Assembly: GCA_031415695.1 (NCBI GenBank)
Contig: JANOSH010000046.1
Coordinates: 124,001 to 188,000, forward strand
Source of the DNA: JANOSH01 sp031415695
Lineage (GTDB): Bacteria; Actinomycetota; Acidimicrobiia; Acidimicrobiales; Ilumatobacteraceae
Direction of reading: 5' to 3'
DNA: 64,000 bases
Shown here: positions 1 to 9,121 of the stretch, piece by piece
Layout: each line of letters opens with the position of its first letter
How positions within the stretch are numbered: the first letter of the stretch is position 1
Notes under the pieces: generated by a model
What the model was told of the DNA's origin: nothing
Databases searched by the model: none
What the model saw: only the letters and a program-made list of their open reading frames with translations
Position numbers and translations under genes: made by a program

Positions 1-810
1 GTCGAAGCCCCCGATGTAGAGCGCGTCGATCAGCTTGGCCCAGTCGACCGAGCCAAGGCCGGGTACTCGGTAGCGCCACCAGCCGACATCCCACGGGTTG
101 TCGCGCGTGACGGCCTTGCCGGGCCAGCCGTACCGGTTACGCAGCTCTGGGAATAGCTCAATGTCTTTGGCTTGCGCGTGGGGGATCTTGTCGATGTACG
201 GCTTGACGGCCTCGACCGGGTCGATGCCCATCCAAACCAGGTGCGACGGGTCGTAGTTGAGGTACAGCCCGATCGAGAACATCCACTCCCACAGCTCGGG
301 CGAGTACGCCAAGTTGCCTGGATAGCCGTCGGGGTGCCAGCCCTCCATGACGCAGTTCTCGATGATCAACTTCACGTGGCGCTCACCGGCGCGATCGACG
401 AGCGGCTTGAACACCTCGGCCGCTTCGCGCAGGTTGTCAGCCACCGACTTGGTCCAGTCGCGACCGACAAAGGTGCCGACCGTCGGGCAGCCGAGGAGCG
501 CGGCGGCATCGATGCACGACAGGACGTGTGTGTTGATCGCCTTGCGCTCGGCAGCGTCCGGGTGCAGGTTGTTGTCGTAGAAGGCCACCGACGACAGCGT
601 CAGGGAATGCTTGGCGAACAACTCCTTTGTCGCCTCGGCGTCACCGTCGGTAAAACCGTCGACATTCAGGTGCGTGGCCGTGAATGGACGGTCGCCAAGG
701 TCGGGCCAGGCAGCGACCTCGAGCGCGTCATAGCCGTGGCCGGCCGCCCACGAGGTGATGTCGGCGAGCGAGCGGTTGGGCATGCATGCCGTCAGGAATC
801 CGAGTTTCAC
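1..810 (-). CDS. Sugar phosphate isomerase/epimerase (xylose isomerase-like TIM barrel), 3' end off window
   Basis: The minus-strand frame is open from a GTG at 808-810 to the window edge, giving 270 residues with no stop. The start overlaps the upstream gene's stop as GTGA, so the two are translationally coupled. The protein begins VKLGFLTACMPNRSL and contains family motifs such as EVAAWPD, IIENC (metal-binding Glu strand), NYDPSHL (Asp/His metal ligands) and HAQAKDIE, typical of the AP-endonuclease-2/xylose-isomerase superfamily. These enzymes isomerise or dehydrate keto-sugars with a divalent metal in the cytosol. Its place as the last visible gene of the ABC-importer operon suggests it acts on a keto intermediate made by the adjacent dehydrogenase. 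The exact substrate cannot be read from sequence, and the C-terminus lies outside the window. Confidence 0.85.
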   Translation of the reverse strand, partial: MKLGFLTACMPNRSLADITSWAAGHGYDALEVAAWPDLGDRPFTATHLNVDGFTDGDAEATKELFAKHSLTLSSVAFYDNNLHPDAAERKAINTHVLSCIDAAALLGCPTVGTFVGRDWTKSVADNLREAAEVFKPLVDRAGERHVKLIIENCVMEGWHPDGYPGNLAYSPELWEWMFSIGLYLNYDPSHLVWMGIDPVEAVKPYIDKIPHAQAKDIELFPELRNRYGWPGKAVTRDNPWDVGWWRYRVPGLGSVDWAKLIDALYIGGFD

Positions 811-1901
811 AGCGAGACCTCCACCCACGCATCGGTGGCTGCGGAACACAGCACCGCGTCCGTCAGTCTGGCGGCCCGCAGACCGTCAGTAAACGTCGGC
901 AGGCCCTCCGCGCTGGCATGGCCGAGAACCCGGTCGTACACGTCGGACACGAAAGCATTGAAGCAGTCCTGGTAACCCTGCGGATGTCCTGACGGCAGCA
1001 CGCTATAGCGGGCTGCCTCGGTGCTCAGGGTGTCCGGCGAGCGCATTATCGTCTGGTTGCTGGCTCGGCCGCCGATCCACAGGCTGTCGGGCAGCTCTTG
1101 ATCGAACGCGTATGACGCGTCGGCGCCGTCGAACTCGAACCACAGACGGTTCTTGCGGCCCGGCGAGACCTGGCTTACGACGACCGAGCCGATTGCACCA
1201 CGGTCGGTCTCGAAGATCACGGTAGCGGCGTCCTCGGTCGTGACATCGAACGGTTCCTGGGCGCCGCGCTGCGCGAACGCCGTGACCAGCCGCGCCGACA
1301 CCCGGACGATGCGGTGGCCGGTAGTGAACTCCATCAGGTCGCACCAGTGCACACCAATGTCGGCGAACGCACGCGACGGCCCGCCGATCGACGGGTCTAG
1401 GCGCCAGTTGCCGTCAACTGAGCTAGATAGCCAGTCCTGGAGGTACGAGCCGTGCACAACCCGCAGGTTTCCGGCATCGCCGGCCGAGATCCGAGTGCGG
1501 GCTTCACGCACAGCCGGGTAGAAGCGGTACACGAAAGGCACGCCGGTGACGACGTGGTTGGACGCGGCAAGGTCGACAAGGTATTGGGCGTCGTCACCCG
1601 ACAACGCCAACGGCTTCTCGCAGATCACCGGTTTCCCGACCTTTAGGGCCAGCTCGGCGATTGCCAGATGATGCGCGTTCGGAGTGCAGACGTGCACCAC
1701 ATCGATATCGTCGCTCTCGATGAGCGCCGCAGCAGATTCGGCGGCCCACAAAGCACCGACCTTCGCGGCGCCTTCAATCGCCAACTCGTGCGTCGCCGCG
1801 GCCACACCGCCGACGATTCCGCCGGCGGTGCGAACGGCCCGGGAATGAACTTCACCGATGAAGCCTGTCCCGATGATGCCCGAACGGAGTTGTGCCGGCA
1901 T
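807..1901 (-). CDS. Gfo/Idh/MocA-family NAD(P)-dependent oxidoreductase
   Basis: This 364-residue protein has an N-terminal Rossmann fold with GIIGTGFIGEVH at about residues 8-19 and the family hallmark CEKPLA near residue 95, where the Lys is catalytic. The C-terminal half is the alpha/beta substrate domain, with DIGVHWCDL containing the usual catalytic Asp/His region. The ATG at 1899-1901 was chosen because it overlaps the permease stop as TGATG and the Rossmann motif follows at the expected distance. A longer open frame reaches 2453 but lies inside the permease gene. The enzyme probably oxidises or reduces a cyclic sugar or polyol brought in by the neighbouring importer, working with the two TIM-barrel isomerases of the operon. 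Substrate unknown. Confidence 0.92.
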   Translation of the reverse strand: MPAQLRSGIIGTGFIGEVHSRAVRTAGGIVGGVAAATHELAIEGAAKVGALWAAESAAALIESDDIDVVHVCTPNAHHLAIAELALKVGKPVICEKPLALSGDDAQYLVDLAASNHVVTGVPFVYRFYPAVREARTRISAGDAGNLRVVHGSYLQDWLSSSVDGNWRLDPSIGGPSRAFADIGVHWCDLMEFTTGHRIVRVSARLVTAFAQRGAQEPFDVTTEDAATVIFETDRGAIGSVVVSQVSPGRKNRLWFEFDGADASYAFDQELPDSLWIGGRASNQTIMRSPDTLSTEAARYSVLPSGHPQGYQDCFNAFVSDVYDRVLGHASAEGLPTFTDGLRAARLTDAVLCSAATDAWVEVSL

Positions 1902-2890
1902 CAGCGCACGCCCTTGCGCTCGCGACGCAACGCCACTGCGACGACGATGATCCCACCCTTGATGATGTCGAGCTGCGAGCTCTGCAAGCCCGTCAGCAAC
2001 AATCCGTTGCCGATCAACTGCACGAATAGCGCCCCGAAGACCGTGCCGGGGACCGAACCTTTGCCACCGAACAGACTGGTGCCCCCCAGGATCACCGCCG
2101 CGATGACGCTGAGTTCCAGACCATTGCCGTATTCGTACTTGCCGGTGTTGTTGAGGTTGGCGGCGAGGATCATGCCAGCGAAGGACGCGCACACCGAAGA
2201 GGCGACAAAGACCCAGAACTTGACTCGCTTGGTCGAGATGCCGCTGAACTCGGCGGCGGTGCGATTGCCGCCGGTGGCGAGCACGAATCGGCCGGCGCGG
2301 GTCTTGTTCAAAACGATCGTGCCGATCACCGCGAAGACGACCAGCCACACTATTCGCATCGAGTTCGAGCCGAAGATCGTTTTGAAGGCCGCGGCCTCGA
2401 TTGGTTGCCCCTTTGCCGACGTACGCCACTGCCCGAAACCGCGGATCATCCACAACATTGACAACGTGACCAGGAACGACGGGATCTCGACGATGGTCAC
2501 CAACAGACCGTTGATCGTCCCGATCAACAGTCCGACTCCCAGCGCGGCGAGGATGGCCATCACCAAACCACCATGTTGAGACCCGTACGCTGCGGCAATG
2601 CCGGCGAGGCCGGCCAGTGAGCCGACGGACAAGTCGATCTCGGCGCTCGCGATGACGAACGTCATGGCCACTGCAGCCACGGCAACCACCGATGCTTGTC
2701 GGAGGATGTTCAACAGGTTGTTGCTCTGCAGGAACCCTTTGTCGTTGAGGGTGAGGGCGAAGATCACGAAGATGGCCGCAAAGCCGATGTAGATGACGTA
2801 TTGACGCCAGTCGGCACCGGACCGTCTCAGCAACGCGGTGACACGACCGGCGCGCCGTTGGGTCGTCTGTTCGATGCTTAGATCAGTCAT
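1901..2890 (-). CDS. Ribose-type sugar ABC transporter permease
   Basis: The 329-residue integral membrane protein has about ten hydrophobic segments and belongs to the BPD_transp_2 (RbsC/XylH) family. Visible family features include the ASAEIDLSVGS and LGGTSLFGGKGS stretches, the latter near the cytoplasmic coupling loop. Its start overlaps the ATPase stop by 4 nt (ATGA), and its stop overlaps the next gene as TGATG. It would form the membrane channel for the sugar-binding lipoprotein at 5636-6844 and the double ATPase at 2887-4422. Only one permease gene is visible, which fits a homodimeric channel. Confidence 0.93.
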   Translation of the reverse strand: MTDLSIEQTTQRRAGRVTALLRRSGADWRQYVIYIGFAAIFVIFALTLNDKGFLQSNNLLNILRQASVVAVAAVAMTFVIASAEIDLSVGSLAGLAGIAAAYGSQHGGLVMAILAALGVGLLIGTINGLLVTIVEIPSFLVTLSMLWMIRGFGQWRTSAKGQPIEAAAFKTIFGSNSMRIVWLVVFAVIGTIVLNKTRAGRFVLATGGNRTAAEFSGISTKRVKFWVFVASSVCASFAGMILAANLNNTGKYEYGNGLELSVIAAVILGGTSLFGGKGSVPGTVFGALFVQLIGNGLLLTGLQSSQLDIIKGGIIVVAVALRRERKGVR

Positions 2891-4422
2891 GCAGCTACTC
2901 CTTGGATCGCTAGTTGGAGTGCGTGTTCGTCGGCGATGTCGGCTCGCTCAATGGTGCGATCGATTGCCCCGGCGCGCAGCACGAGAACCCGGTCGGCTAC
3001 GGCAAGTAGCTCCGGTAGTTCGGATGAGATGACGATGACAACTTTGCCGAGATCGGCAAGCGCGCGGATTCGCTCGACGATCTCCGTCTTGGTGCCGATA
3101 TCGACACCGGCGGTCGGTTCATCCATGATCAAGATGTCGGGATCGGTACCGAGCCATTTGCCGATGACGACCTTCTGCTGGTTGCCACCGGAGAGGCGAC
3201 CGACGGTGAGCTTCGGTGACGCCGTCTTCACCGACAGCTCGTTGATCAGTTCCGCGGCAATTGCCGAGCCCTTGCGGTCGTTCAGCAATGGGCCGCGGCG
3301 GAATCTGCCGAGCAGCGTGAGCAAGAGGTTGTCGCGCACCGAGTGCTCGAGCACCAATCCTTGTTCTCGACGGTCCTCGGGGATCAACGCAACACCGGCT
3401 GCGATGGCTTTGCCCGAGTTGGTCAGGCGCACCCGCTGTCCGCCGATCAGCACGTCACCCGAATCGATGTGGTCGATGCCGAACAATGCTCGGGCGAGCT
3501 CCGTTCGGCCTGCTCCCATCAATCCGGCGAGGCCGATGATCTCACCGCGATGGGCGGTGAATGACACGTCGCGCACTCGTGTCCCAACGTTCAGGTGGCG
3601 TACTTCCAGCAGCGGCGCCCCGCTGCGATCGACCGACCGCGGCTTCCACTCGAATGCACCCTCGACCTTGCGGCCGACGATGGCATGCACCACGTCCGCG
3701 GGGGTGAGATCGGCGATCGGTCCGGTGAGTACACGTTGACCGTCGCGTAGCACCGTGATGCGGTCCCCGATGCGGAAGATCTCGTCCATGCGGTGGCTGA
3801 TGTAGATCACCGAGATCCCGTTGTCGGTGAGCCTGCGCACCAAAGCGAAAAGGGCGTCGACTTCGTCCTTGGCCAAACTGGCGGTTGGCTCATCCAGGAT
3901 CAACACTTTGGCGTCTTGAGCTATCGCCTTGGCGATCTCCGTGAGCTGCCAGTAGGCAGTGCCGAGGTTGCCCATCGTGATCGTCGGGTCGATGTCCACA
4001 CCCATATCGGCGAACACAGCGCGAGTTCGTTCGACGCTGTCAGCGTCGTCCAGGAAGCCGAGCGATGAGCGTCGTTCGTTGCCGAGGAACACGTTTCGGG
4101 CGACGCTGAGTGTTGGGATGAGGCTGAACTCCTGGAAGACCATGCCAATGCCGGCGGCTCTGGCCGCGTGGATCGAACCGATGTTCACCGGCTGACCGTT
4201 GATCTCGATCGAACCGGAGTCCATCGAGTACACGCCCTGCAAGATCTTCATCAAGGTCGACTTGCCGGCGCCATTTCCGCCTGCGAGCACATGCACCTCG
4301 CCGCGCAGCAATTCGAAGTCGACGTTGTCGAGGACGACGTTGTTGTTGAACGACTTGCAGATGTCGGCCATGGCGATGACGGGGCCGGGGGAGTCGGTCC
4401 CGTCATCGCGATGGTCTGCCAT
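2887..4422 (-). CDS. Sugar ABC transporter ATP-binding protein, two NBDs (RbsA/MglA-like)
   Basis: The 511-residue protein carries two ATPase domains in tandem, as in RbsA. The first has a full Walker A GGNGAGKST at about residues 48-56 and Walker B LILDEPTA. The second has the degenerate P-loop GLMGAGRTEL usual for this family but keeps the signature LSGGNQQKV and Walker B LIMDEPTAG. The ATG at 4420-4422 overlaps the upstream oxidoreductase stop as TGATG. A second Met about 17 codons later (MADICKSF) is a possible start. It powers import through the permease encoded just downstream. Confidence 0.95.
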   Translation of the reverse strand: MADHRDDGTDSPGPVIAMADICKSFNNNVVLDNVDFELLRGEVHVLAGGNGAGKSTLMKILQGVYSMDSGSIEINGQPVNIGSIHAARAAGIGMVFQEFSLIPTLSVARNVFLGNERRSSLGFLDDADSVERTRAVFADMGVDIDPTITMGNLGTAYWQLTEIAKAIAQDAKVLILDEPTASLAKDEVDALFALVRRLTDNGISVIYISHRMDEIFRIGDRITVLRDGQRVLTGPIADLTPADVVHAIVGRKVEGAFEWKPRSVDRSGAPLLEVRHLNVGTRVRDVSFTAHRGEIIGLAGLMGAGRTELARALFGIDHIDSGDVLIGGQRVRLTNSGKAIAAGVALIPEDRREQGLVLEHSVRDNLLLTLLGRFRRGPLLNDRKGSAIAAELINELSVKTASPKLTVGRLSGGNQQKVVIGKWLGTDPDILIMDEPTAGVDIGTKTEIVERIRALADLGKVVIVISSELPELLAVADRVLVLRAGAIDRTIERADIADEHALQLAIQGVAA

Positions 4423-5630
4423 CACTGGGCTCCGGTGGCGTCGTCGACGGTTGGAACCGACACCCAGCTTTCCTTCGCCGAGGATTCGGTGACGGCGTCG
4501 CAGATCAGGGCGATCTGGTAGCCGTCGCTGAAGTCGGGACTGACCGCCGTGCCGTTGACGATGGCCGTGCACAAGTCGTAGGTCTCAATGATCTTCGTCT
4601 CGCCGTACCCAATGCCGAGCGCGGGGATCGGCCACAGGCCATCGCCGTACGGATGGCTTGGTCCGGTGAAGACGGTGCGAAAACCGCGTCGATCGCCGGG
4701 GTCGCCGCCGTCGCCAGCGAAGCACACCTGCAGTTGGTCACGCTGCTCATAGTCGAAGAGGATCGAACCTTGTGTGCCGTGGATCTCGAAGGTCAGGTAG
4801 TTGTTGCGACCCCATGCATTTCGGGTGGCCTCCAACGACCCGATAGCACCGTTGGCGAAGCGCAGCAGGGTCATCACTTCATCGTCGACGTCGACGACTC
4901 CCTTCGGTCCGGAGGTGTTCTTGTCGGACGCGCCAAGTTTGTCGACGCCACCGGTCTGCAACGGGCGCTCGGGCACCCAGTTGGTGAGTACCGCGTTGAC
5001 TGCGCTGATGTCACCGACCAGGTAACGGGCCAGGTCCATCACGTGAGTGCCGATATCGCCGAGCGCGCCCGATCCGGCAACGGACTCCATGAAGCGCCAT
5101 GACAGCGGACCATTCGGATCGGCCGACCAGTCTTGGAGGTAGGTGCCTCGGAAGTTGAGGATCTTGCCGATTGCGCCCTCTTCGATGTATCGCTTGGCTA
5201 ACGCCACCGCCGGTGTGCGGCGATAGTTGAACGCCACCATGTGAACGATGTTGACGTTTCGGACGGCCTCGTACATCGCCTTCGCTTCACTGCTGGTGCG
5301 GGCCAGAGGCTTTTCACAAATGATGTGCTTACCGGCGTTGGCGGCGGCGATTGCGATTTCGGCGTGAGCATTGTTGGGGGTGGCGATGTCGACGATGTCG
5401 ATCGACGGGTCGTCGATGATCGTGCGCCAATCTGCCGTTGATGACTGAAAGCCATAGCGGGCCGCGGCCTCGGCGGCAAGGTCATTGCTGACATCAGCAA
5501 TGACCTTGCGCACGGGGATGGCAGGAGCGGGCCAGAAGAACATTGGCATGGCGGCGTAGGCGAGTGAATGGGCCTTGCCCATGAAGCCTGCGCCGATAAG
5601 ACCGACGTTGAGAGAACGGGGCTCGCTCAT
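4422..5630 (-). CDS. Gfo/Idh/MocA-family oxidoreductase (second in operon)
   Basis: This 402-residue protein starts MSEPRSLNVGLIGAGFMG, a Rossmann glycine motif at residues 9-18, and has CEKPLART around residue 100 with the family Lys. The C-terminal domain contains DIGTHVMDLARY, a typical substrate-domain signature. The ATG at 5628-5630 lies 5 nt after the binding-protein stop, and the stop overlaps the ATPase start. It is longer than the other Gfo/Idh protein of the operon and only distantly similar, so the two probably act on different intermediates. A pair of such dehydrogenases with two TIM-barrel isomerases is the composition described for 3-keto-sugar routes such as the bacterial levoglucosan dehydrogenase pathway. 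That assignment is inference. Confidence 0.92.
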   Translation of the reverse strand: MSEPRSLNVGLIGAGFMGKAHSLAYAAMPMFFWPAPAIPVRKVIADVSNDLAAEAAARYGFQSSTADWRTIIDDPSIDIVDIATPNNAHAEIAIAAANAGKHIICEKPLARTSSEAKAMYEAVRNVNIVHMVAFNYRRTPAVALAKRYIEEGAIGKILNFRGTYLQDWSADPNGPLSWRFMESVAGSGALGDIGTHVMDLARYLVGDISAVNAVLTNWVPERPLQTGGVDKLGASDKNTSGPKGVVDVDDEVMTLLRFANGAIGSLEATRNAWGRNNYLTFEIHGTQGSILFDYEQRDQLQVCFAGDGGDPGDRRGFRTVFTGPSHPYGDGLWPIPALGIGYGETKIIETYDLCTAIVNGTAVSPDFSDGYQIALICDAVTESSAKESWVSVPTVDDATGAQ

Positions 5631-5635
5631 GTCGA

Positions 5636-6844
5636 CTACTTCTTGAATGCGCTGGCGATGTCGGCCGGCGCGTCTTGGAAGTACACGTCCTTCCACGACT
5701 TCAACACGGTGTCGTGGTCGACGGCGAGGGCAGGCAGGGCGACGTAGTCGGGAGCGGTTTTGCCGAGCAGGCCGTAGGCGCCGAGGCGGGCCTCGATGAT
5801 GCCCGCTTCGTAGGGACGCTGGGCGCCGAGACCTTTCACCTGGCCGTTCTTGGCTATCTCAATCGCGACCGGCTTGCCCAAGTCTTGGGTGATGACGATC
5901 ACGTCTTTGCGGTTGTTGGAGTTGATCGCTGCGAGCACACCTTCGCCGGGCGTGTCCCATACCGCCCAAATGCCCTGCAGGTCCTGGTTCTTGGCGAGGA
6001 TCGCGTTGGTTGCGTCCTGGGCGAGAGTGGCGAAGTCGGCACCGTCGATGCCCTTCTCGTCGACGATCTGGATACCGGGATAGTCGGACTTGATCGTGCT
6101 CACGAAGCCCTCGTGACGCTGTTTGGTGACGAAGAAGTCAGCGCCGTGGAAGACCGTTGCGATTTTACCCTTGCCGCACAATGCCTTTGCCATTAGGTGA
6201 GCCGAAACGACTCCGTTGCCGTAGTTGTCGGCCGAGACGACCGAGACGTAGCCGGTGCCCTGCTTCATTCCGGCCGCGACGTTGTCCATGAACACCAACT
6301 TCGTGCCGGCGGCACCGACGGCCTTGTATGCGTCGGCGGTGGCGCCGGCATCAACGGGAATCGACACCATGATGGACGGCTTTTTGGCCATGACGGTCTG
6401 GATGTCGGTGATCTGTTGGTCGGCCTTGAAGCCAGCATCGGTGACATCGGTGACCGTGATCCCAAGACGTGCGAATTCGGTCTTGAGGCCAGTTTCCTGC
6501 GCAGTTGACCAATCGGATGCTTTGGTGTGGAAGACGATCGCCGCTGTGGCGTTCATCGCCTTGACCTTGGCGATCTCGGCGTCGGTCAGGGTCACGTCGC
6601 TGGCCGGCTTCGCGGTCTCGCCATTGGGGCCTGTCGACTGCGCTTTGCTCTGGGCGCCGCTGATCGAGGTCTGAATCTTGCTGAGAATTGCCGGGTCACA
6701 CGTACTGCCAGCGGCGGCTGCCGGTGTGCTGCCCCCAGTGGATTTAGCAGCGGTCGTGGATGAGCTTGTAGAGCTACCGCACGCGGTCATGGTGAGGAGG
6801 AGCGTCGCAGCTAGGGCTGACGACAGGGTAAGACGACGGTTCAT
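5636..6844 (-). CDS. Sugar ABC transporter substrate-binding lipoprotein (periplasmic-binding-protein type 1)
   Basis: The 402-residue protein begins with a lipoprotein signal, MNRRLTLSS followed by a hydrophobic stretch and the lipobox LTMTAC, so Cys22 should be lipidated and the protein tethered outside the membrane. A Ser/Thr/Ala-rich linker follows and then a Peripla_BP_4-like fold with VFMDNVAAG and VWDTPGEGV stretches, as in ribose or inositol binding proteins. The ATG at 6842-6844 is preceded by CAGGAG about 9 nt upstream, a good Shine-Dalgarno. An open frame continues to 6928 without such a site. It delivers the substrate to the permease/ATPase encoded downstream. The ligand is unknown. 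Confidence 0.94.
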   Translation of the reverse strand: MNRRLTLSSALAATLLLTMTACGSSTSSSTTAAKSTGGSTPAAAAGSTCDPAILSKIQTSISGAQSKAQSTGPNGETAKPASDVTLTDAEIAKVKAMNATAAIVFHTKASDWSTAQETGLKTEFARLGITVTDVTDAGFKADQQITDIQTVMAKKPSIMVSIPVDAGATADAYKAVGAAGTKLVFMDNVAAGMKQGTGYVSVVSADNYGNGVVSAHLMAKALCGKGKIATVFHGADFFVTKQRHEGFVSTIKSDYPGIQIVDEKGIDGADFATLAQDATNAILAKNQDLQGIWAVWDTPGEGVLAAINSNNRKDVIVITQDLGKPVAIEIAKNGQVKGLGAQRPYEAGIIEARLGAYGLLGKTAPDYVALPALAVDHDTVLKSWKDVYFQDAPADIASAFKK

Positions 6845-6924
6845 GGTGTTTGATCTCCTGAATTGAGGTTGGTGTGTTATTGGTGTGTTGGGATTCTCGA
6901 GATACGGCGAGGCTGGTGGGTTAC

Positions 6925-7743
6925 TCATCCGAGCAGTCGGACCAACTCGGCCCTGCTGATGCGGGCGGCCTCGCGTGGGTCACCGTCGTAGCTATCGAGC
7001 TCAACCATCAGCCAGCGGTCGTAGCCGACCTCGTTGAGCGCGGCAATGACGTCGTCGAAGTCGACGTTGCCGTGACCCAGTGGGTGGAAACCGAACGGTT
7101 CGGGGATGAAGTCCTTGAGGTGCACGTGGCGAACCCGTTCGGGGTATCGGCGAATGAGTGCAGCCGGATCACCGCCGCCGGCCATCAGGTGGGCGGTGTC
7201 GGGGCAGAACCCAATACGGCTACGCGCCATCAACAAGTCGAGTTGCTCGGGGTTCTCGACGATGGTCGACAGGTGTGGGTGGTAACAGGCATGAAGGCCA
7301 CGGGCTTCGGCAATCTCGCACACCTCGTTGAGCGCGGCGCCGAGCCGGTCGTAGTCGGACGGGCGGATACCGGCCGCGCGCTGCGCTCCTCCGCCGACGA
7401 CCAACGCCTCGGCACCAAACTGCGCGGCCAGATCCGCGGCCCGTTCGATGCGGCTCATCTCGTCGACACGAATCTCGTCATAGATGAAGTTGGCGCCGGT
7501 ATACACGCTGACCAACTGCACGCCGGCCGTATCGAGTGCGTTGCGCAGATCGTCGGGCCGATCGGCGTAATCGTTGACGTTGCCGTCGAACATCTCCACG
7601 CCCTCGAAGCCCTCGGCCGCGATGTCGCTGATCGCCTGCTCCATCGACCCGTTGACTCGGTAAAAGAGGTTTTTGACGCTGGTGACCCCGACTGGGTCGC
7701 CGACAACGCCACCCCACGTGATCGTGCAATAGCCCAAACGCAT
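6925..7743 (-). CDS. Sugar phosphate isomerase/epimerase, IolE-like TIM barrel
   Basis: The 272-residue protein starts MRLGYCTITWGG, resembling the start of IolE-like 2-keto-inositol dehydratases and related isomerases. Metal-site motifs of the AP_endonuc_2 fold are visible: EGVEMFDGN, CPDTAHLMAGG, HVHLKDF and LMVELDSY. It is the first gene of the operon, with an 81-bp gap before the binding-protein gene, which carries its own good ribosome site. The ATG at 7741-7743 was chosen because the frame upstream runs into the palindromic promoter region. It probably isomerises or dehydrates a keto-sugar or keto-inositol made by one of the Gfo/Idh enzymes. Confidence 0.9.
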   Translation of the reverse strand: MRLGYCTITWGGVVGDPVGVTSVKNLFYRVNGSMEQAISDIAAEGFEGVEMFDGNVNDYADRPDDLRNALDTAGVQLVSVYTGANFIYDEIRVDEMSRIERAADLAAQFGAEALVVGGGAQRAAGIRPSDYDRLGAALNEVCEIAEARGLHACYHPHLSTIVENPEQLDLLMARSRIGFCPDTAHLMAGGGDPAALIRRYPERVRHVHLKDFIPEPFGFHPLGHGNVDFDDVIAALNEVGYDRWLMVELDSYDGDPREAARISRAELVRLLG

Positions 7744-7796
7744 GCTCTGACTCCCTCGGTCATTTCGACAGCCGAACAGTGTCGACATCAACCACG

Positions 7797-7817
7797 TTAT
7801 GCTTGTAGCAAACATAA
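7797..7817. promoter_or_regulatory. Palindromic operator candidate between catabolic operon and ROK regulators
   Basis: The arms TTATGCTTG and CAAACATAA flank a TAG centre. Eight of nine positions are complementary, making a 21-bp palindrome. It lies 53 bp upstream of the operon start (7743) and 40 bp upstream of the regulator ATG (7857). This is where a ROK/NagC-type repressor acting on both directions would be expected to bind. The assignment to the ROK proteins is inference. Confidence 0.6.
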
Positions 7818-7856
7818 GTCAACTGATAACATACAAATCATTGTTTGATACGATCT

Positions 7857-9107
7857 ATGGAGGGTCTCTTGAGAGCAAATGGTGCCACCGCAGACGATGA
7901 CGCCACGAGCACGGTCTTGCACCTGATCCGAACCCGTCAGGCGCACACCCGCGGCGAACTCAGTCGGATCGGGAATCTCGGGCGTACCGTCGTCAGCCGC
8001 TGCATCCGAGAACTGATCGACGTGGGTTTGTTGATCGATGGTGAGACAACCAGCGGCAACGGCGGACGAGCGCCGCGCGAGCTGTGCTTCAACGCCGACG
8101 CCGGAGTGCTTCTAGTGGCCGAATTCGGTGCTACTGCCGTCACGGTCGGGGTGACCGATCTCACGGGCAAGATGCTGGCAACGGCGGGTGGTGCATGGCA
8201 GATCGAGGCGGGTCCTGACGAATCACTCAACCATGTCGTCGAGGCGATGCGCAGCGTGCAGACCAAGGCAGCCGGTCGAAGAGTCTGGGGTGTCGGCGTC
8301 GGCCTGCCGGGTCCAGTCGAATTCGCCACCGGACGGCCAACATCGCCACCGATCATGCCCGGTTGGGACGGCTACGACGTGCGAACGCGACTCGGCGCGG
8401 TGTTCGACGCTCCCGTGTGGGTCGACAACGACGTCAACGTCATGGCGCTCGGAGAGCTCCGTGCCGGCGCAGCCGTGGGCGAGCGTGACATCGTCGTCTT
8501 GAAGATCGGTACAGGCATCGGGGCCGGTCTGATCTCCGAGGGGCGCATCCATCGCGGTGCCCAAGGAAGCGCCGGCGATGTGGGTCACGTCCCCGTCATC
8601 GGCACGGCGTTTGACGTCGTTTGTCGCTGCGGTCGAACTGGTTGCCTCGAGGCCGTCGCAGGCGGCGCGGCCATGGTACGTGATGCTTCAGCGGCCGCGG
8701 CCGACGGCAGCTCACCGTTCCTGGCCGCCATTGCTGCCGGTGATCGCCCAATCGTCGTTTCCGACGTCATCGACGGTGCCGCTCACGGCGACGGCGCATG
8801 CATAACGTTGCTCACGACGGCGGCCCGTCACATCGGAGACGTGCTCGCAACGGTTGTCAACATCTACAACCCGTCGCTGGTCGTCCTCGGCGGTGCTGTG
8901 ACAAGTGCCGGCGACTCGTTTCTGGCCACGATTCGGCAACAGGTCTACTTGCGCTCGTCTCCGTTGGCGACCCGCGACCTGCGAGTCGTGCGCTCGACGA
9001 TGGGTCATCTCGGCGCAGCCATCGGCACTGCGCACATGGTTCTGGACGAATTGTTCGTCGTCGGCTGCTTGGCGGACGGCGCACCGCTGCGGGCCCTTCT
9101 CACCTAA
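7857..9107 (+). CDS. ROK-family transcriptional regulator (first of tandem pair)
   Basis: The 416-residue protein has an N-terminal winged helix-turn-helix (about residues 20-75, with TRGELSRIGNLGRTVVSR) followed by a ROK sugar-kinase-like domain. The ROK part shows GVGLPGPVEF, the DNDVNVMALGE strand with the kinase-type Asp, GTGIGAGL, and the zinc-binding CRCGRTGCLE near residue 260. It is divergent from the sugar operon and likely represses it until its sugar ligand binds. The ATG at 7857 was chosen. An in-frame TTG at 7845 would add four residues. Neither has a clear Shine-Dalgarno, so a leaderless or weakly initiated message is possible. Confidence 0.92.
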   Translation: MEGLLRANGATADDDATSTVLHLIRTRQAHTRGELSRIGNLGRTVVSRCIRELIDVGLLIDGETTSGNGGRAPRELCFNADAGVLLVAEFGATAVTVGVTDLTGKMLATAGGAWQIEAGPDESLNHVVEAMRSVQTKAAGRRVWGVGVGLPGPVEFATGRPTSPPIMPGWDGYDVRTRLGAVFDAPVWVDNDVNVMALGELRAGAAVGERDIVVLKIGTGIGAGLISEGRIHRGAQGSAGDVGHVPVIGTAFDVVCRCGRTGCLEAVAGGAAMVRDASAAAADGSSPFLAAIAAGDRPIVVSDVIDGAAHGDGACITLLTTAARHIGDVLATVVNIYNPSLVVLGGAVTSAGDSFLATIRQQVYLRSSPLATRDLRVVRSTMGHLGAAIGTAHMVLDELFVVGCLADGAPLRALLT

Positions 9108-9121
9108 CATCGGCTGCTGCG

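Noticed and set aside
2453..5696. Longer open frames for the oxidoreductases, ATPase and binding protein
   Set aside because: The extended N-termini overlap neighbouring genes and show no family similarity. The internal ATGs with overlaps or ribosome sites were preferred.
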